From: a virus | IMG/VR virus record: IMGVR_UViG_3300029923_000033 | Span: 1 to 46,865 of that record | DNA length: 46,865 bases | Reading direction: 5' to 3' (one strand) | Shown: in pieces, positions 21,128 through 29,718 of the stretch | Layout of the letters: every line of letters begins with the position of its first letter | Numbering within the stretch: the first letter of the stretch is position 1 | Notes under the pieces: generated by a model | What the model saw: the letters and a program-made list of their open reading frames with translations, nothing else | Told to the model about the DNA's origin: nothing | Database searches by the model: none | Made by a program: the position numbers and the translations under genes

Positions 21128-21375
21128 AGCTATTCATAACAGATTTTGCTGACCCTAGTGTTGGCTTGTTTCAAGCATCTTATGATGTAGTGTGCCCTTT
21201 TGAAAAAGAAGACGTTCATGCTTTGTCATTCTTCAAAGAGGAAATCAAAAAAATATACTCGGAATTTGCCGAAGGAAAAGTAGTCGCAGAGTATGACTTT
21301 GAAAGGCTTGATCGAAATGAAAGCGAAATACCAGAAGAAATTGAACATGACACATATGGCGTTATCGAAGATTGA
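21124..21375 (+). CDS. Hypothetical protein, 83 aa
   Basis: Small acidic protein with an N-terminal strand (MKLFITDFADPSVGLFQASYDVV) and a charged C-terminus. ATGA overlap upstream. The next gene begins inside its last codons. Confidence 0.67.
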   Translation: MKLFITDFADPSVGLFQASYDVVCPFEKEDVHALSFFKEEIKKIYSEFAEGKVVAEYDFERLDRNESEIPEEIEHDTYGVIED

Positions 21376-21685
21376 CGAAGAATATGTTCTGGAAAGAATA
21401 AAAAATGAATTCTGGATTGATCGTTACGGTGCATGTCATTATTACACTGGAACACTTGAAGATGCGTATCAAGTCACGTCCTTTCATTTCAATATTGCTA
21501 GAAACCTCTATCCAACAGTTAAATATCCTGACGATGTACTAACGAGATTAGGATGGATTGCCGTTGGTTCGGGTTCTTATAAGCCTGAGATTTGTAAAAG
21601 TCCCACTGATAGTCAATGCCGCACAATGCGTAAATTGGGACATTGCTCAATTACATTATATAATGGAACAGAATTAATGCTATAA
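21356..21685 (+). CDS. Hypothetical protein, 109 aa
   Basis: Start ATG 21356 (MALSKIDEEYVLERI) is preferred; ATG 21347 and further upstream codons would overlap the previous gene more deeply. Aromatic-rich middle (DRYGACHYYTGTLEDAYQVTSFHFNIARNLYP) and a C-terminal basic segment. No family is recognised. Confidence 0.66.
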   Translation: MALSKIDEEYVLERIKNEFWIDRYGACHYYTGTLEDAYQVTSFHFNIARNLYPTVKYPDDVLTRLGWIAVGSGSYKPEICKSPTDSQCRTMRKLGHCSITLYNGTELML

Positions 21686-21687
21686 TT

Positions 21688-21840
21688 ATGCAAGAGATTT
21701 ACATGGAAGTAACACTCCAATATATGTTTGCTATTGGTAAAATGGCTGACGCACAAGCACTTGTTGACAAATCAACCCAACATGTGCTTGAAACAGTGAG
21801 TTATATTAAGATGAAGCCAGAAAATGAGCCGACCAATTAA
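21688..21840 (+). CDS. Hypothetical protein, 50 aa
   Basis: MQEIYMEVTLQYMFAIGKM then a helix (DAQALVDKSTQHVLETVSYIK). It starts 2 bp after the previous stop and overlaps the next gene by 17 bp, as other pairs do here. Short but well placed. Confidence 0.55.
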   Translation: MQEIYMEVTLQYMFAIGKMADAQALVDKSTQHVLETVSYIKMKPENEPTN

Positions 21841-22021
21841 AGATACGCCTATATTATATGGCGAAGATGCCCGAAGTTTCATTTATAACCATGAGCATGC
21901 TGTAAAGCTTCCAATTGAGGTTCGTGAAAGAATGCAAAAAAATTATGAAAAAATTTGTAATCTTTCCAATGGCGGCAACCTCTCTGGAAATACTTGTCAA
22001 CAGACGGTTATACAATCGTAA
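21824..22021 (+). CDS. Hypothetical protein, 65 aa
   Basis: Starts MSRPIKDTPILYGEDARSF, a pattern met in small phage proteins (RPIKDTPxLxGxDAxxF). The middle helix (LPIEVRERMQKNYEKICNL) is charged. It is the last gene before the lysis unit. Function unknown. Confidence 0.7.
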   Translation: MSRPIKDTPILYGEDARSFIYNHEHAVKLPIEVRERMQKNYEKICNLSNGGNLSGNTCQQTVIQS

Positions 22022-22047
22022 GTGGATTACATGGACTAATAAAATTC

Positions 22048-22081
22048 ATAGTAGTATTTATGTGAAAAATAAACTACTATG
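22048..22081 (+). promoter_or_regulatory. Hairpin covering lysozyme start and late promoter
   Basis: ATAGTAGT (22048-22055) and TTAT (22058-22061) pair with ATAA (22069-22072) and ACTACTAT (22073-22080), a 12-bp stem with a 2-nt bulge and 7-nt loop. The start codon 22079-22081 is in the 3' arm and the late motif in the 5' arm. Confidence 0.7.
22054..22062 (+). promoter_or_regulatory. Late-type promoter motif GTATTTATG
   Basis: Lies 25 bp before the lysozyme start codon, within the 5' arm of the hairpin described above. Confidence 0.68.
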
Positions 22082-22603
22082 GAACAAAAAATAAGCGATC
22101 TTGGAGTTAACTTGATAAAGCACTACGAGCAATTAAATGATGGCGACTTACAAGCAATAGGACTACAACCAAAGCCAGATGTAAGTGGATATATGACAAT
22201 TGGTTATGGTCGTGTTTTAATTAGACCACAAGGCGGATATATAAAAACAATTGCGGACGTTGCCAAATATTTTCCTCAATATCTTACAATTGACGAACCA
22301 CAGGCAGCGCAATATCTTAAAGAGGATTGCGATAGATTTGAAGACAGCATCAATTCACTTGACTTACAACTAAGTCAAGGTCAATTTGACGCACTCGTTT
22401 CATTCGCATTTAATGTTGGGTTTGGTGCTTTAAAGGGATCAACCCTATTAAAAAGAATTAAAGGCATTGTTAGCACACCTTCAATTGAGGTCTGCTTTGG
22501 AATGTGGAATAAGTCTGCTGGCGTTGCTTACAGAGGTCTTACTTTTCGTCGCCAATCAGAATCTTTGCTGTATAGTACTGGCGTACTTAAATTTTTCAAT
22601 TAA
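22079..22603 (+). CDS. T4-type lysozyme (endolysin, GH24)
   Basis: 174 residues. Catalytic triad positions match T4 lysozyme: E17 (NLIKHYEQL), D34 and T40 (DVSGYMTIGYGR), the last two spaced 6 apart as in T4; an extra 8 residues separate E17 and D34. DALVSFAFNVGFGALKGSTLL and the C-terminal FRRQSESLL also fit the family. It cleaves the glycan strand of peptidoglycan at the end of infection. No signal peptide, so a holin is needed; the gene at 43807 is a candidate. Transcription appears late, and translation from read-through mRNA may be blocked by the start hairpin. Confidence 0.92.
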   Translation: MEQKISDLGVNLIKHYEQLNDGDLQAIGLQPKPDVSGYMTIGYGRVLIRPQGGYIKTIADVAKYFPQYLTIDEPQAAQYLKEDCDRFEDSINSLDLQLSQGQFDALVSFAFNVGFGALKGSTLLKRIKGIVSTPSIEVCFGMWNKSAGVAYRGLTFRRQSESLLYSTGVLKFFN

Positions 22604-22604
22604 G

Positions 22605-23057
22605 ATGAAAAAAGAAACTAAGAGAGAAGTATCAAATATAGCTAAGAGGCTTAATGAGATACTTGATACGTATAACCCATCATCGGCTACGCCGCCACCA
22701 TCGTCAATGGCTGGGGGAACAACATTAGTACCCGATGAAACTGGCAATCATCCTCAAATGCGCACAGACGAGCAAACAGCACCGTTACCGCCACAAGTGA
22801 ACGCAGCATCAACAACGCCACCAACCACTGCTCAAAGTGCTCCTATGGCATCGGACGTAAGGACATTGCAAAAAGCAACTTCCAATGCCAATACTGTTAA
22901 TAATGCTAGCAAGCGTATTAATACTGCAACGGAGTTTCCACAAGCATTTAAGCTATGGTTTGGCTCTTTAGGATATAAGCCAGAGAATCCAGCTATTTCA
23001 ATCATGCGTGTGAGATTAGAAATTGAAAAAGCCATGCGTGAAATGGGATATAAATAA
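22605..23057 (+). CDS. Pro/Thr-rich late protein, 150 aa
   Basis: Start ATG 22605 lies 1 bp after the lysozyme stop. An N-terminal basic helix, then a long Pro/Thr/Ala-rich linker (about 28-95) and a C-terminal helical domain (FKLWFGSLGYKPENPAIS … RLEIEKAMREMGYK). Co-transcription with lysozyme suggests a structural or lysis role. No family is recognised. Confidence 0.72.
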   Translation: MKKETKREVSNIAKRLNEILDTYNPSSATPPPSSMAGGTTLVPDETGNHPQMRTDEQTAPLPPQVNAASTTPPTTAQSAPMASDVRTLQKATSNANTVNNASKRINTATEFPQAFKLWFGSLGYKPENPAISIMRVRLEIEKAMREMGYK

Positions 23058-23077
23058 TAAGATATTCAATGAGTTAT

Positions 23078-23107
23078 AAAAAGGTTGCATTAATTTGTAA
23101 CCTTTTT
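23078..23107 (+). terminator. Terminator overlapping the next promoter
   Basis: AAAAAGGTT (23078-23086) pairs with AACCTTTTT (23099-23107), sharing its right arm with the promoter box. Third copy of this fused element. Confidence 0.86.
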
Positions 23108-23124
23108 TTGTTTTACACGTATAA
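23095..23124 (+). promoter_or_regulatory. Early-type promoter
   Basis: TTGTAACC at 23095 and CGTATAA at 23118. It restarts early transcription after the lysis genes. Confidence 0.88.
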
Positions 23125-23144
23125 GCTAAAAACAATTAACAACT

Positions 23145-23414
23145 ATGGAAAAGGAAATGAAATATTTGGTTGGTGAGTTTCAGATAACTGGCAATAATCA
23201 GATTAACGTCGATCTGGTATGTAAAGATTGGGGACATTTATGGGTAATCCTTCAACATGAGGATACCTATAGGCTGGTAAAGTATGTTCGTAAAGATTCA
23301 CAAAACACAGCCCTAAAGACTGACATATCACAGATACAGGCACTCGAAATAATTAAGAAATTGAATTTAACAGGAAGCGAAACATTTTTACGCTGTTCAA
23401 CAGCTTGGAGGTAA
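23145..23414 (+). CDS. Hypothetical protein, 89 aa
   Basis: Beta-rich N-terminal part (KYLVGEFQITGNNQINVDLVCKDWGHLWVIL) and a C-terminal helix (DISQIQALEIIKKLNLTG). The strand order is compatible with a small barrel. No family is recognised. Confidence 0.7.
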   Translation: MEKEMKYLVGEFQITGNNQINVDLVCKDWGHLWVILQHEDTYRLVKYVRKDSQNTALKTDISQIQALEIIKKLNLTGSETFLRCSTAWR

Positions 23415-23418
23415 TATT

Positions 23419-23661
23419 ATGAATAAGAACGAAGCATATCAGGAAATGAAGAAAGGTAATGCTGTTAAAGGCGAGTACTATACCGATGAAGAATACGCAT
23501 TCATTAATGCAGAAGGCAAAATCGAAACAGAAGAAGGCTGCGTTCATGGCGGCAGATTCGATGAATTCTGGGATAGAATACAGGTAGAGGAAGGCTGGTC
23601 ATTATATACAGGTGTAAGGAATCCTGTTACGCCAAGAAAGAAATTCAACATTTTTAATTAA
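23419..23661 (+). CDS. Small protein resembling Tad2/DUF2829 type, 80 aa
   Basis: NEAYQEMKKGNAVKGEYYTD … EYAFINAEGKIETEEG … FDEFWDRIQVEEGWSLY follows the layout of short phage proteins with an initial EAxxxMKxGxxV segment and a closing W. Some members (Tad2) bind the Thoeris signal molecule. The match is by pattern only and could be coincidental. It lies between an early gene and a homing endonuclease. Confidence 0.5.
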   Translation: MNKNEAYQEMKKGNAVKGEYYTDEEYAFINAEGKIETEEGCVHGGRFDEFWDRIQVEEGWSLYTGVRNPVTPRKKFNIFN

Positions 23662-23686
23662 TTGGCGGATTTTGACTATGCGCACA

Positions 23687-23695
23687 GTATTTATA
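23687..23695 (+). promoter_or_regulatory. Late-type promoter motif GTATTTATA
   Basis: Lies 23 bp before the start codon of the second homing endonuclease (23710). Confidence 0.6.
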
Positions 23696-23709
23696 ATGAA
23701 AATAATTAA

Positions 23710-24543
23710 ATGAAAGAAAAATATAAAAATGAATTGAAAATTATAGATACTCAAGAAAAAGCATATCTACTTGGTTTTATGTATGGTGATGGAACTATTA
23801 GCACATATACTGAAATAAATGGTAGAATAAGACACCTATCAAGAATATCTATATGTATTGATGATAAGGATATGCTTTTACAACTGTTAAGCATATTTCC
23901 ATATTTTAATGTTGGGTATTTTGATTTTTCAAAATACAATTTAAATAGCAAGAAACAAATTTCATTGTCAAAATCATCAAAAGAATTATACAATGATCTT
24001 CTCTCGAACGGCTTATTTCCAAGAAAATCGTATGAAAATGCTTGTAAGCTAAAATTACCTGATATTAATCAATTGTTAATACCACATTTTATTAGAGGCT
24101 TTTTTGATGCTGATGGTAGCGTATATATTCCAACACGTAGAAGAAATTTATTAACAATGGAATTCAGTTCTGTATCGATGGAATTACTTGAAAGCCTTAA
24201 TATATATTTAAAATCAAAAAATATTAATTGCTGGAAGATTAACACCAAGCATCCAAGCAAGGGTAGGCAAACATGCCATGCACTAGTATTCAATAAAACT
24301 GCTGAAATTCAAAAATTAATTGACCTAATGTATAAGGATTCGATCATATTTTTAAAGAGAAAAAAAGAAAAATGTATTCTCTACAAGCCTGTTGATAAGG
24401 TCGGCGATAGAAATATGACTTGCAAATTTTGCGGTAGTAATAGAGTGCAAAAAAATGGAACTAGAGGCGACTCAACAAGATTTATTTGCGATGATTGTAT
24501 GAAAGGATTTTCAATAAAAACTGTAACCTTTTTAAATAAATAA
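23710..24543 (+). CDS. LAGLIDADG endonuclease with C-terminal zinc ribbon
   Basis: 277 residues. LAGLIDADG helices at AYLLGFMYGDG (about 18-28) and FIRGFFDADG (about 129-138). The C-terminus is an unusual addition: CKFCGSNRVQKNGTRG … RFICDDC, a zinc ribbon like those at the start of IS1/transposase-type proteins. It is AT-rich compared with its neighbours. The early promoter of the next gene overlaps the last 23 bp of this gene, so the element seems to have inserted just before it without harming it. Confidence 0.88.
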   Translation: MKEKYKNELKIIDTQEKAYLLGFMYGDGTISTYTEINGRIRHLSRISICIDDKDMLLQLLSIFPYFNVGYFDFSKYNLNSKKQISLSKSSKELYNDLLSNGLFPRKSYENACKLKLPDINQLLIPHFIRGFFDADGSVYIPTRRRNLLTMEFSSVSMELLESLNIYLKSKNINCWKINTKHPSKGRQTCHALVFNKTAEIQKLIDLMYKDSIIFLKRKKEKCILYKPVDKVGDRNMTCKFCGSNRVQKNGTRGDSTRFICDDCMKGFSIKTVTFLNK

Positions 24544-24550
24544 CGTATAA
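24521..24550 (+). promoter_or_regulatory. Early-type promoter within endonuclease end
   Basis: CTGTAACC at 24521 (first base differs) and CGTATAA at 24544. Drives the rIIA-like gene at 24582. Confidence 0.83.
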
Positions 24551-24581
24551 GCATATATAAACAATTAAAATAAAAATAAAA

Positions 24582-26837
24582 ATGATAATTGACACAATTT
24601 TAAATGACGCCGAGATAGTCGAAACTAATAACAGTTCCGCAAGAGAAATGCGTATTAGTGATAATGCTGCTCAAATTTTCTTTAAAATGTTTACAAAGAA
24701 CACCTATTCCAATCCGATTGGTAGTATTGTTCGTGAAATCACTAGTAATTGTTTTGATAGTCATATTGAAGCAAATGTCGTGAAACCTATTTTACTTCGA
24801 AGAGGAACCGATTCTCATACAAGAATGGAATATATTTCATTTATTGATTTTGGCGTAGGCATGTCGCCAGATAGAATTAAAAATGTTTATGAGGTATTAT
24901 TTACGAGCACAAAGCAAAATGATAACACGCAGATAGGCGGATTTGGGCTGGGGTCGAAAAGTTGTCTGGCTTACTACAGACAAGTAGGTGACAGAGTTAC
25001 CGAACAGGATAACAGTTTCTTCGTTATCACGATTTACGATTCAAAAAAATATACATATTGCATCTATGAAGGCCCTAAAACCCCTCTTATCAATCTGATG
25101 CATGTTGAAGAATGTCTTGAAGGTAATGGTACGGAAGTTCGTATCCCTGTCTTAGGTAAAGATATGTATAAATTCGAAACTGAGATTGTTAAACAATTAT
25201 ATTATTTCGATAGCATAATCTTCGAAGGCTTTGAAAATTACAAAATCACCAACGAGTTCAATGTACTACGAGGCAAAAACTTTGTATATAGAGGATCACA
25301 TTATTCAGATACCATGCACATATGTTTAGGAAAAGTAGCATATCCTATTAATTATGATGTTCTTGAACTCGATTCATCTAATTACAGTCTACCGATTGCT
25401 ATTAAGCTTGAAATTGGCGATGTCAATGTCATAACCTCACGTGAAGCCATTGACTATTCGGAAGCCACTATTAAATTGTTGGTGAAAAAGATGAATGAAG
25501 CTAAGGCTGAAATCGAGACTTTAATTTCTGCACAATATGATAATGTCGTAACGCTTAAAGATTATTTTAACTACAAAGCGAACTTTGGCAAGCTGTATTT
25601 GCCAAATAACATGGAAATGGACTTTGGTAACCTGTATAAAATAGCTAATATTAAGTTAAACAATTTCGTACATGGTGATATACCAATGATTTCAGATAGA
25701 TTGATGTTCAATAATCTATACAGAACAACATTGTATGGTAAAAAAGTAGGCGATCGTAATAAAGGTATATATTTTGATGGTGCTTATTCTCAATTAGGTC
25801 AGGACAATTTGTATTTAACTGGCAATGCTTACAGACGAAAAGTGCTTAAACATCAGTATATTCGGAGCAAACATGAAACGAATTATCTAATCAGTGCAAA
25901 TCCGTATTCCAAAACTGTAAATTCATTTGCTGAAATATTTAATGTTGAACGTTCAGAACTTTCAAGAACCGACGATCAGGGCGATGTTCAAATGTCTGAA
26001 ATGTACATTAAAATGCTTGCTATGGTTGAAGCATATCAGGAAATTGTTGAGGAACAAATTCCTAAATATGAGGACATTGTTGTACCTGAAACATTCAAAA
26101 CTACCAGATTATATTCGGTAGACAAAGAAAACATTACAATATCAATGGTTTACAGGTATGATGTTGTTAACAGAGTTACAATGAAATTCACTGAACTCGC
26201 TAAGTTCAAAGGTACGATTATCTATACGGACTTTGAGAAGATCAATATATTGAAACGTGCAAGCGACGTATTTGAAGACTTATTTTCGCCTAGAACTGAG
26301 GTTACAAGGAGTTACGATAAACGCAGCGGTTTTTACGACAGCAAGAACAAAGCGAAAGTAATGTTTATCATGGTGTCGAAAGCCAACATGAAAAGACTTA
26401 AACAATTAAGGGACATTTGTGATGTGGATGATATATACAGCAGACTGTTTTATCGTAAAGCAGATTTAGTTCAGAATAGTTATCATATTGGTAGAATCTT
26501 TGTACAATATTCCTCGCTTGATCCATTTTACAGGTCGGAAGACTTTAAAAGTATCTTTCCCGAAATCGGTGCTAAACTGACTGAGTTGACGAATTTTTTG
26601 CATCTGAACCAAACGAAGCAACTCTTTAAGACTACTTCGGAATTAACACTTGAAAGATTCTTTAAAATAGACAAGGATAAACAACCTGCTAAGATTATGA
26701 AATATTTTAAAACGATCACGAAGATTGACGAGATATGTAAAAAGTATAGTCATATCTTCCAATTCATTAATATTCCAAATAATTACGGAAGCAACCCAGA
26801 GTTCTCCAAATTCATAAAATCGATTATAAAAATATAG
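24582..26837 (+). CDS. rIIA: rIIA-like GHKL-ATPase-fold protein
   Basis: 751 residues, close to T4 RIIA (about 725). The N-terminal GHKL-type ATP-binding fold is visible: REITSNCFDSHIEA with E52, N56 and D59, then IDFGVGMSPDR (88-98) and a GGFGLGSKSCLAY glycine loop (119-131). The remainder is long and divergent. RIIA with RIIB protects T4 from exclusion by lambda RexAB and associates with the membrane and replication complex. The gene is directly followed by an rIIB-like gene with its own promoter, as in many myoviruses. Confidence 0.85.
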   Translation: MIIDTILNDAEIVETNNSSAREMRISDNAAQIFFKMFTKNTYSNPIGSIVREITSNCFDSHIEANVVKPILLRRGTDSHTRMEYISFIDFGVGMSPDRIKNVYEVLFTSTKQNDNTQIGGFGLGSKSCLAYYRQVGDRVTEQDNSFFVITIYDSKKYTYCIYEGPKTPLINLMHVEECLEGNGTEVRIPVLGKDMYKFETEIVKQLYYFDSIIFEGFENYKITNEFNVLRGKNFVYRGSHYSDTMHICLGKVAYPINYDVLELDSSNYSLPIAIKLEIGDVNVITSREAIDYSEATIKLLVKKMNEAKAEIETLISAQYDNVVTLKDYFNYKANFGKLYLPNNMEMDFGNLYKIANIKLNNFVHGDIPMISDRLMFNNLYRTTLYGKKVGDRNKGIYFDGAYSQLGQDNLYLTGNAYRRKVLKHQYIRSKHETNYLISANPYSKTVNSFAEIFNVERSELSRTDDQGDVQMSEMYIKMLAMVEAYQEIVEEQIPKYEDIVVPETFKTTRLYSVDKENITISMVYRYDVVNRVTMKFTELAKFKGTIIYTDFEKINILKRASDVFEDLFSPRTEVTRSYDKRSGFYDSKNKAKVMFIMVSKANMKRLKQLRDICDVDDIYSRLFYRKADLVQNSYHIGRIFVQYSSLDPFYRSEDFKSIFPEIGAKLTELTNFLHLNQTKQLFKTTSELTLERFFKIDKDKQPAKIMKYFKTITKIDEICKKYSHIFQFINIPNNYGSNPEFSKFIKSIIKI

Positions 26838-26854
26838 GAAATAATCGACGGTTT

Positions 26855-26884
26855 TTGTAACAAAAATAAAGTATTAACGTATAA
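26855..26884 (+). promoter_or_regulatory. Early-type promoter
   Basis: TTGTAACA at 26855 and CGTATAA at 26878, between rIIA- and rIIB-like genes. Confidence 0.86.
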
Positions 26885-26906
26885 GTAATAAATCAATACG
26901 ATTCAA

Positions 26907-28244
26907 ATGAATATATTAAACGCAATTAAAATCGGAAACATTATCAATCTGTCTGTTAATGGTATCTTGGAGAAAAAGATTTGTGCTTCGAGTGAAGAAG
27001 CTAAGAGCATTTTTGCCATGATCTTAAAGACAAAGGCTGATCCGACAGACCTGAATGTAAAGAACCTTTATTTGTTTCTTAATAACAAGGTTCGAGAAGT
27101 CATTGTCGCTGGCTTCGAATGCGATCTTATCGACGGAAACATCTACCTTGAAGGCTTTAATACGCCAGTTCCAAATGCAATTCTTGACGTAGTTAAGGAC
27201 TATCATGAGAATGAATTTCCTTACGATGTAATCGTAAGCTTCTGGAAATTGTTGATGATCAATCCTGACGAAAAGGTTCGCAAATCTTTGTTCGACTTCA
27301 TCAGCAAATTCAATTTGGTCTTGACCAATCATGGCTATTTCTTAGCGTACAAAGCAGTAAAGCTTTATGTTGACCCTAAACCAGTCGCCGAAGCTAAAAA
27401 GATTGCAGCAAAAGCCGAAGCTGATCGCTTAACAACTGATCAAGCACAATTGGATTTAAGCATTGCCGCAAATCAGTCAAATAGCTTAACTGAACTTGAA
27501 AAGCTTGTTGTAAGTGAATTCAACAAAGTGAAAAACGTTTGGAAATGTGCTCCAAAGAATTACACTGTTTATACTACCGATGTTGACGGCAAGTTTCACG
27601 CTACCGAAACAAAGACAATTGATAAATGGGATTTGTCCGCCAAAAAAGTCACTAAAGTAGGTTGCCTTAAAAGACTGTTTGAAGACATTCCAGTACAGAT
27701 CAATGTACCAGTCGCTGCTCCAGTTGTAGTTGAGGCTATCGAAGCACCTGTTGAAGTTGTTGAACCTACGATCATCTATACTGACAAACGTACTGGTACA
27801 TTCCAGATCATTTTAGGTCAGCCTGTTCATATGGACAGAAAAAAATGCGATGGCGACCCGAATCAGGATTGTAGCTATGGTCTACATGTTGGAAGTACTC
27901 AATATGTTGAGATCTTTGCAGGTGCGACCGATACAGTTCTGTTATGCTTGGTGAACCCAGCGCATGTTGTAGCTGTGCCAACCTCAGATTCAAGTAAAAT
28001 GAGGGTTTCAGAATACTTCCCAATCAGTGTTATCAGTCGTACAGGCACTAAAATCAATGCAATTGAGCCTTCATTTTTCGAAAGTGATTACATTGAATAT
28101 GAAAAAGCCGAATTAAATGACATGGTTGCAAAAATTCTCAAAGAACAAAAGCCAATCGAGGATTCTCTGAAATCTAAGACTGATAAAAGACCTTTAGCAG
28201 ATATGCTGAAAATTATCCAAACACGTATAATTGATTTAAAATAA
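26907..28244 (+). CDS. rIIB: rIIB-like protein
   Basis: 445 residues. FISKFNLVLTNHGYFLAYKAVK (about 131-152) is the conserved core of phage RIIB-like proteins, and CSYGLHVGSTQYVEIF (about 323-338) is a second recurring block in this family. A helical Ala/Lys/Glu-rich linker and a Val/Pro-rich stretch (PVQINVPVAAPVVVEAIEAP) sit between. It is expected to act with RIIA. It is larger than T4 RIIB (312), mainly through the linker. Confidence 0.82.
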   Translation: MNILNAIKIGNIINLSVNGILEKKICASSEEAKSIFAMILKTKADPTDLNVKNLYLFLNNKVREVIVAGFECDLIDGNIYLEGFNTPVPNAILDVVKDYHENEFPYDVIVSFWKLLMINPDEKVRKSLFDFISKFNLVLTNHGYFLAYKAVKLYVDPKPVAEAKKIAAKAEADRLTTDQAQLDLSIAANQSNSLTELEKLVVSEFNKVKNVWKCAPKNYTVYTTDVDGKFHATETKTIDKWDLSAKKVTKVGCLKRLFEDIPVQINVPVAAPVVVEAIEAPVEVVEPTIIYTDKRTGTFQIILGQPVHMDRKKCDGDPNQDCSYGLHVGSTQYVEIFAGATDTVLLCLVNPAHVVAVPTSDSSKMRVSEYFPISVISRTGTKINAIEPSFFESDYIEYEKAELNDMVAKILKEQKPIEDSLKSKTDKRPLADMLKIIQTRIIDLK

Positions 28245-28253
28245 GAAAATACA

Positions 28254-28556
28254 ATGTCCAAAAAAAGGAAATGCGCAGCCGATTATCGTATCGACTATAA
28301 GAGTGCTGTTGATACTCTAGCTTATGTTGAGAGTAAGATCAGGGAACGTCTTTACGACTTGGCTTCGGCTAATCCCGAAGTGCCTATCATGACAGCAGTT
28401 AACGGTGACACACTTAACAAAGCTAAATCGCTCGTTAATAAGTATTACATTGAAACGCTGAATATTGAAACTCAGTTTTATTTCATTGAACTCATTGAAA
28501 AGTTTAACGCTGACTTGATTGGTAAGCAATTGGAAATCGATTTCTCAAAAATTTAA
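28254..28556 (+). CDS. Hypothetical protein, 100 aa
   Basis: Basic N-terminus, then helices (YKSAVDTLAYVESKIRERLYDLA … SLVNKYYIETLNIETQFYFIELIEKF). It begins 9 bp after rIIB and is followed by a gene 4 bp later, so it likely shares the rIIB transcript. No family is recognised. Confidence 0.68.
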   Translation: MSKKRKCAADYRIDYKSAVDTLAYVESKIRERLYDLASANPEVPIMTAVNGDTLNKAKSLVNKYYIETLNIETQFYFIELIEKFNADLIGKQLEIDFSKI

Positions 28557-28560
28557 GTAA

Positions 28561-28842
28561 ATGAAAAACGAAAAAGCGCAAATCAGTTCCTTTAGGACTT
28601 TACCTAAAGGAACTATATTTTACTCACTTGATGGTCACAGTACCGTTATATACGATAAGGACATTGTGGTAAAAATGTTGAACGATAATACCCACACCGC
28701 AAATGGTAGAGTGCAAAAACTTAACTTTGACATGTACACATATGTTCCGACATTGTCCGATGATATTGAAGAACCTGATCTATGTTTTGACTACGATCAA
28801 TCATTACCTTACACTTTGCCAACTTCAATCTTTGTGCGATGA
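28561..28842 (+). CDS. Hypothetical protein, 93 aa
   Basis: Strand-rich protein (LPKGTIFYSLDGHSTVIYDKDIVVKML … YDQSLPYTLPTSIFVR) with an acidic loop. Its stop overlaps the macrodomain start (ATGA). Confidence 0.68.
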   Translation: MKNEKAQISSFRTLPKGTIFYSLDGHSTVIYDKDIVVKMLNDNTHTANGRVQKLNFDMYTYVPTLSDDIEEPDLCFDYDQSLPYTLPTSIFVR

Positions 28843-29279
28843 TTAAATATGTAAAAGGCGACGCCACGCAACCAATTGGCGAAGGCGGAAAATTGATTAT
28901 TCATTGCTGTAACGATGAAATAAAATGGGGGGCTGGTTTCGTTCTTGCTCTTAGTAAACGATGGAAACAGCCAGAAGCAATGTTCAGAGCTTTAAAAAAT
29001 CCTGTTCTTGGCGATGTTCAATTCGTTCCAGTTGAGCCAAACATAATCGTTGTAAACATGATTGGTCAGCATGGCATCAAAGCATTGCCAAATGATAGCC
29101 CAATTAGGTATGACGCAATCAACACAGCATTGAAAAAAGTAAATGCTTATGCCATAAAATACAGATACACAGTACATTGCCCACGTTTTGGCGCAGGTTT
29201 AGCTGGTGGGAATTGGAATGTAATTGAAGCTTTGATAAATGCAAACATTACCGTTGATGTGACTGTTTATGACTTCTAA
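28839..29279 (+). CDS. Macrodomain protein (ADP-ribose binding)
   Basis: 146 residues, a complete macrodomain: KGDATQPIGEGGKLIIHCCND (5-25), WGAGFVLALSKRW (30-42), VVNMIGQHG (71-79), SPIRYDAINTALKKV and CPRFGAGLAGGNW. Macrodomains bind or hydrolyse ADP-ribose groups. In phages related proteins can reverse host ADP-ribosylation or clear NAD-derived signals, but which applies here is not visible. Starts by ATGA overlap. Confidence 0.9.
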   Translation: MIKYVKGDATQPIGEGGKLIIHCCNDEIKWGAGFVLALSKRWKQPEAMFRALKNPVLGDVQFVPVEPNIIVVNMIGQHGIKALPNDSPIRYDAINTALKKVNAYAIKYRYTVHCPRFGAGLAGGNWNVIEALINANITVDVTVYDF

Positions 29280-29289
29280 AAAGGCTACA

Positions 29290-29679
29290 ATGACCGTTCG
29301 GTATGGTATATACGGCGGAGACATAATGTACCTATCAATAAATATCTTCACTGGTAGGGACAGCAATAAGGCTTACGATAAGCATGTGGTCGAATCATTT
29401 AATTCGGGTAACTTTGTTGTGGACTGGTATAATGCTATCAATTATGCTGCTAGACATATAAATGAATATGATATAACATATTCTGATGGTATTAAAGACT
29501 TCTTAAATTTATCCGAATTATATGAAGAAGTCTTTTTGAAAAATTATAATGGCACTTGGCAGCTAACTAATTTAAAACCAGTTGATTCTGAAAAGTATTT
29601 TGGGTTGTACATTGAAAAGGGCAATTCTTCTCAGTCATGGGAAGAATATAGAAACTATTGCAAAAATTATCAAGACTAA
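29290..29679 (+). CDS. Hypothetical protein, 129 aa
   Basis: ATG 29290 (MTVRYGIYGGDIMYLSINIF) follows an A-rich stretch; an in-frame ATG 29269 would overlap the macrodomain gene. The middle (NFVVDWYNAINYAARHINEYDI) is helical. Acidic overall. No family is recognised. Confidence 0.65.
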   Translation: MTVRYGIYGGDIMYLSINIFTGRDSNKAYDKHVVESFNSGNFVVDWYNAINYAARHINEYDITYSDGIKDFLNLSELYEEVFLKNYNGTWQLTNLKPVDSEKYFGLYIEKGNSSQSWEEYRNYCKNYQD

Positions 29680-29718
29680 AGTTAATTAAATATTTATATA
29701 CAAAAATTGTATTTTGTT

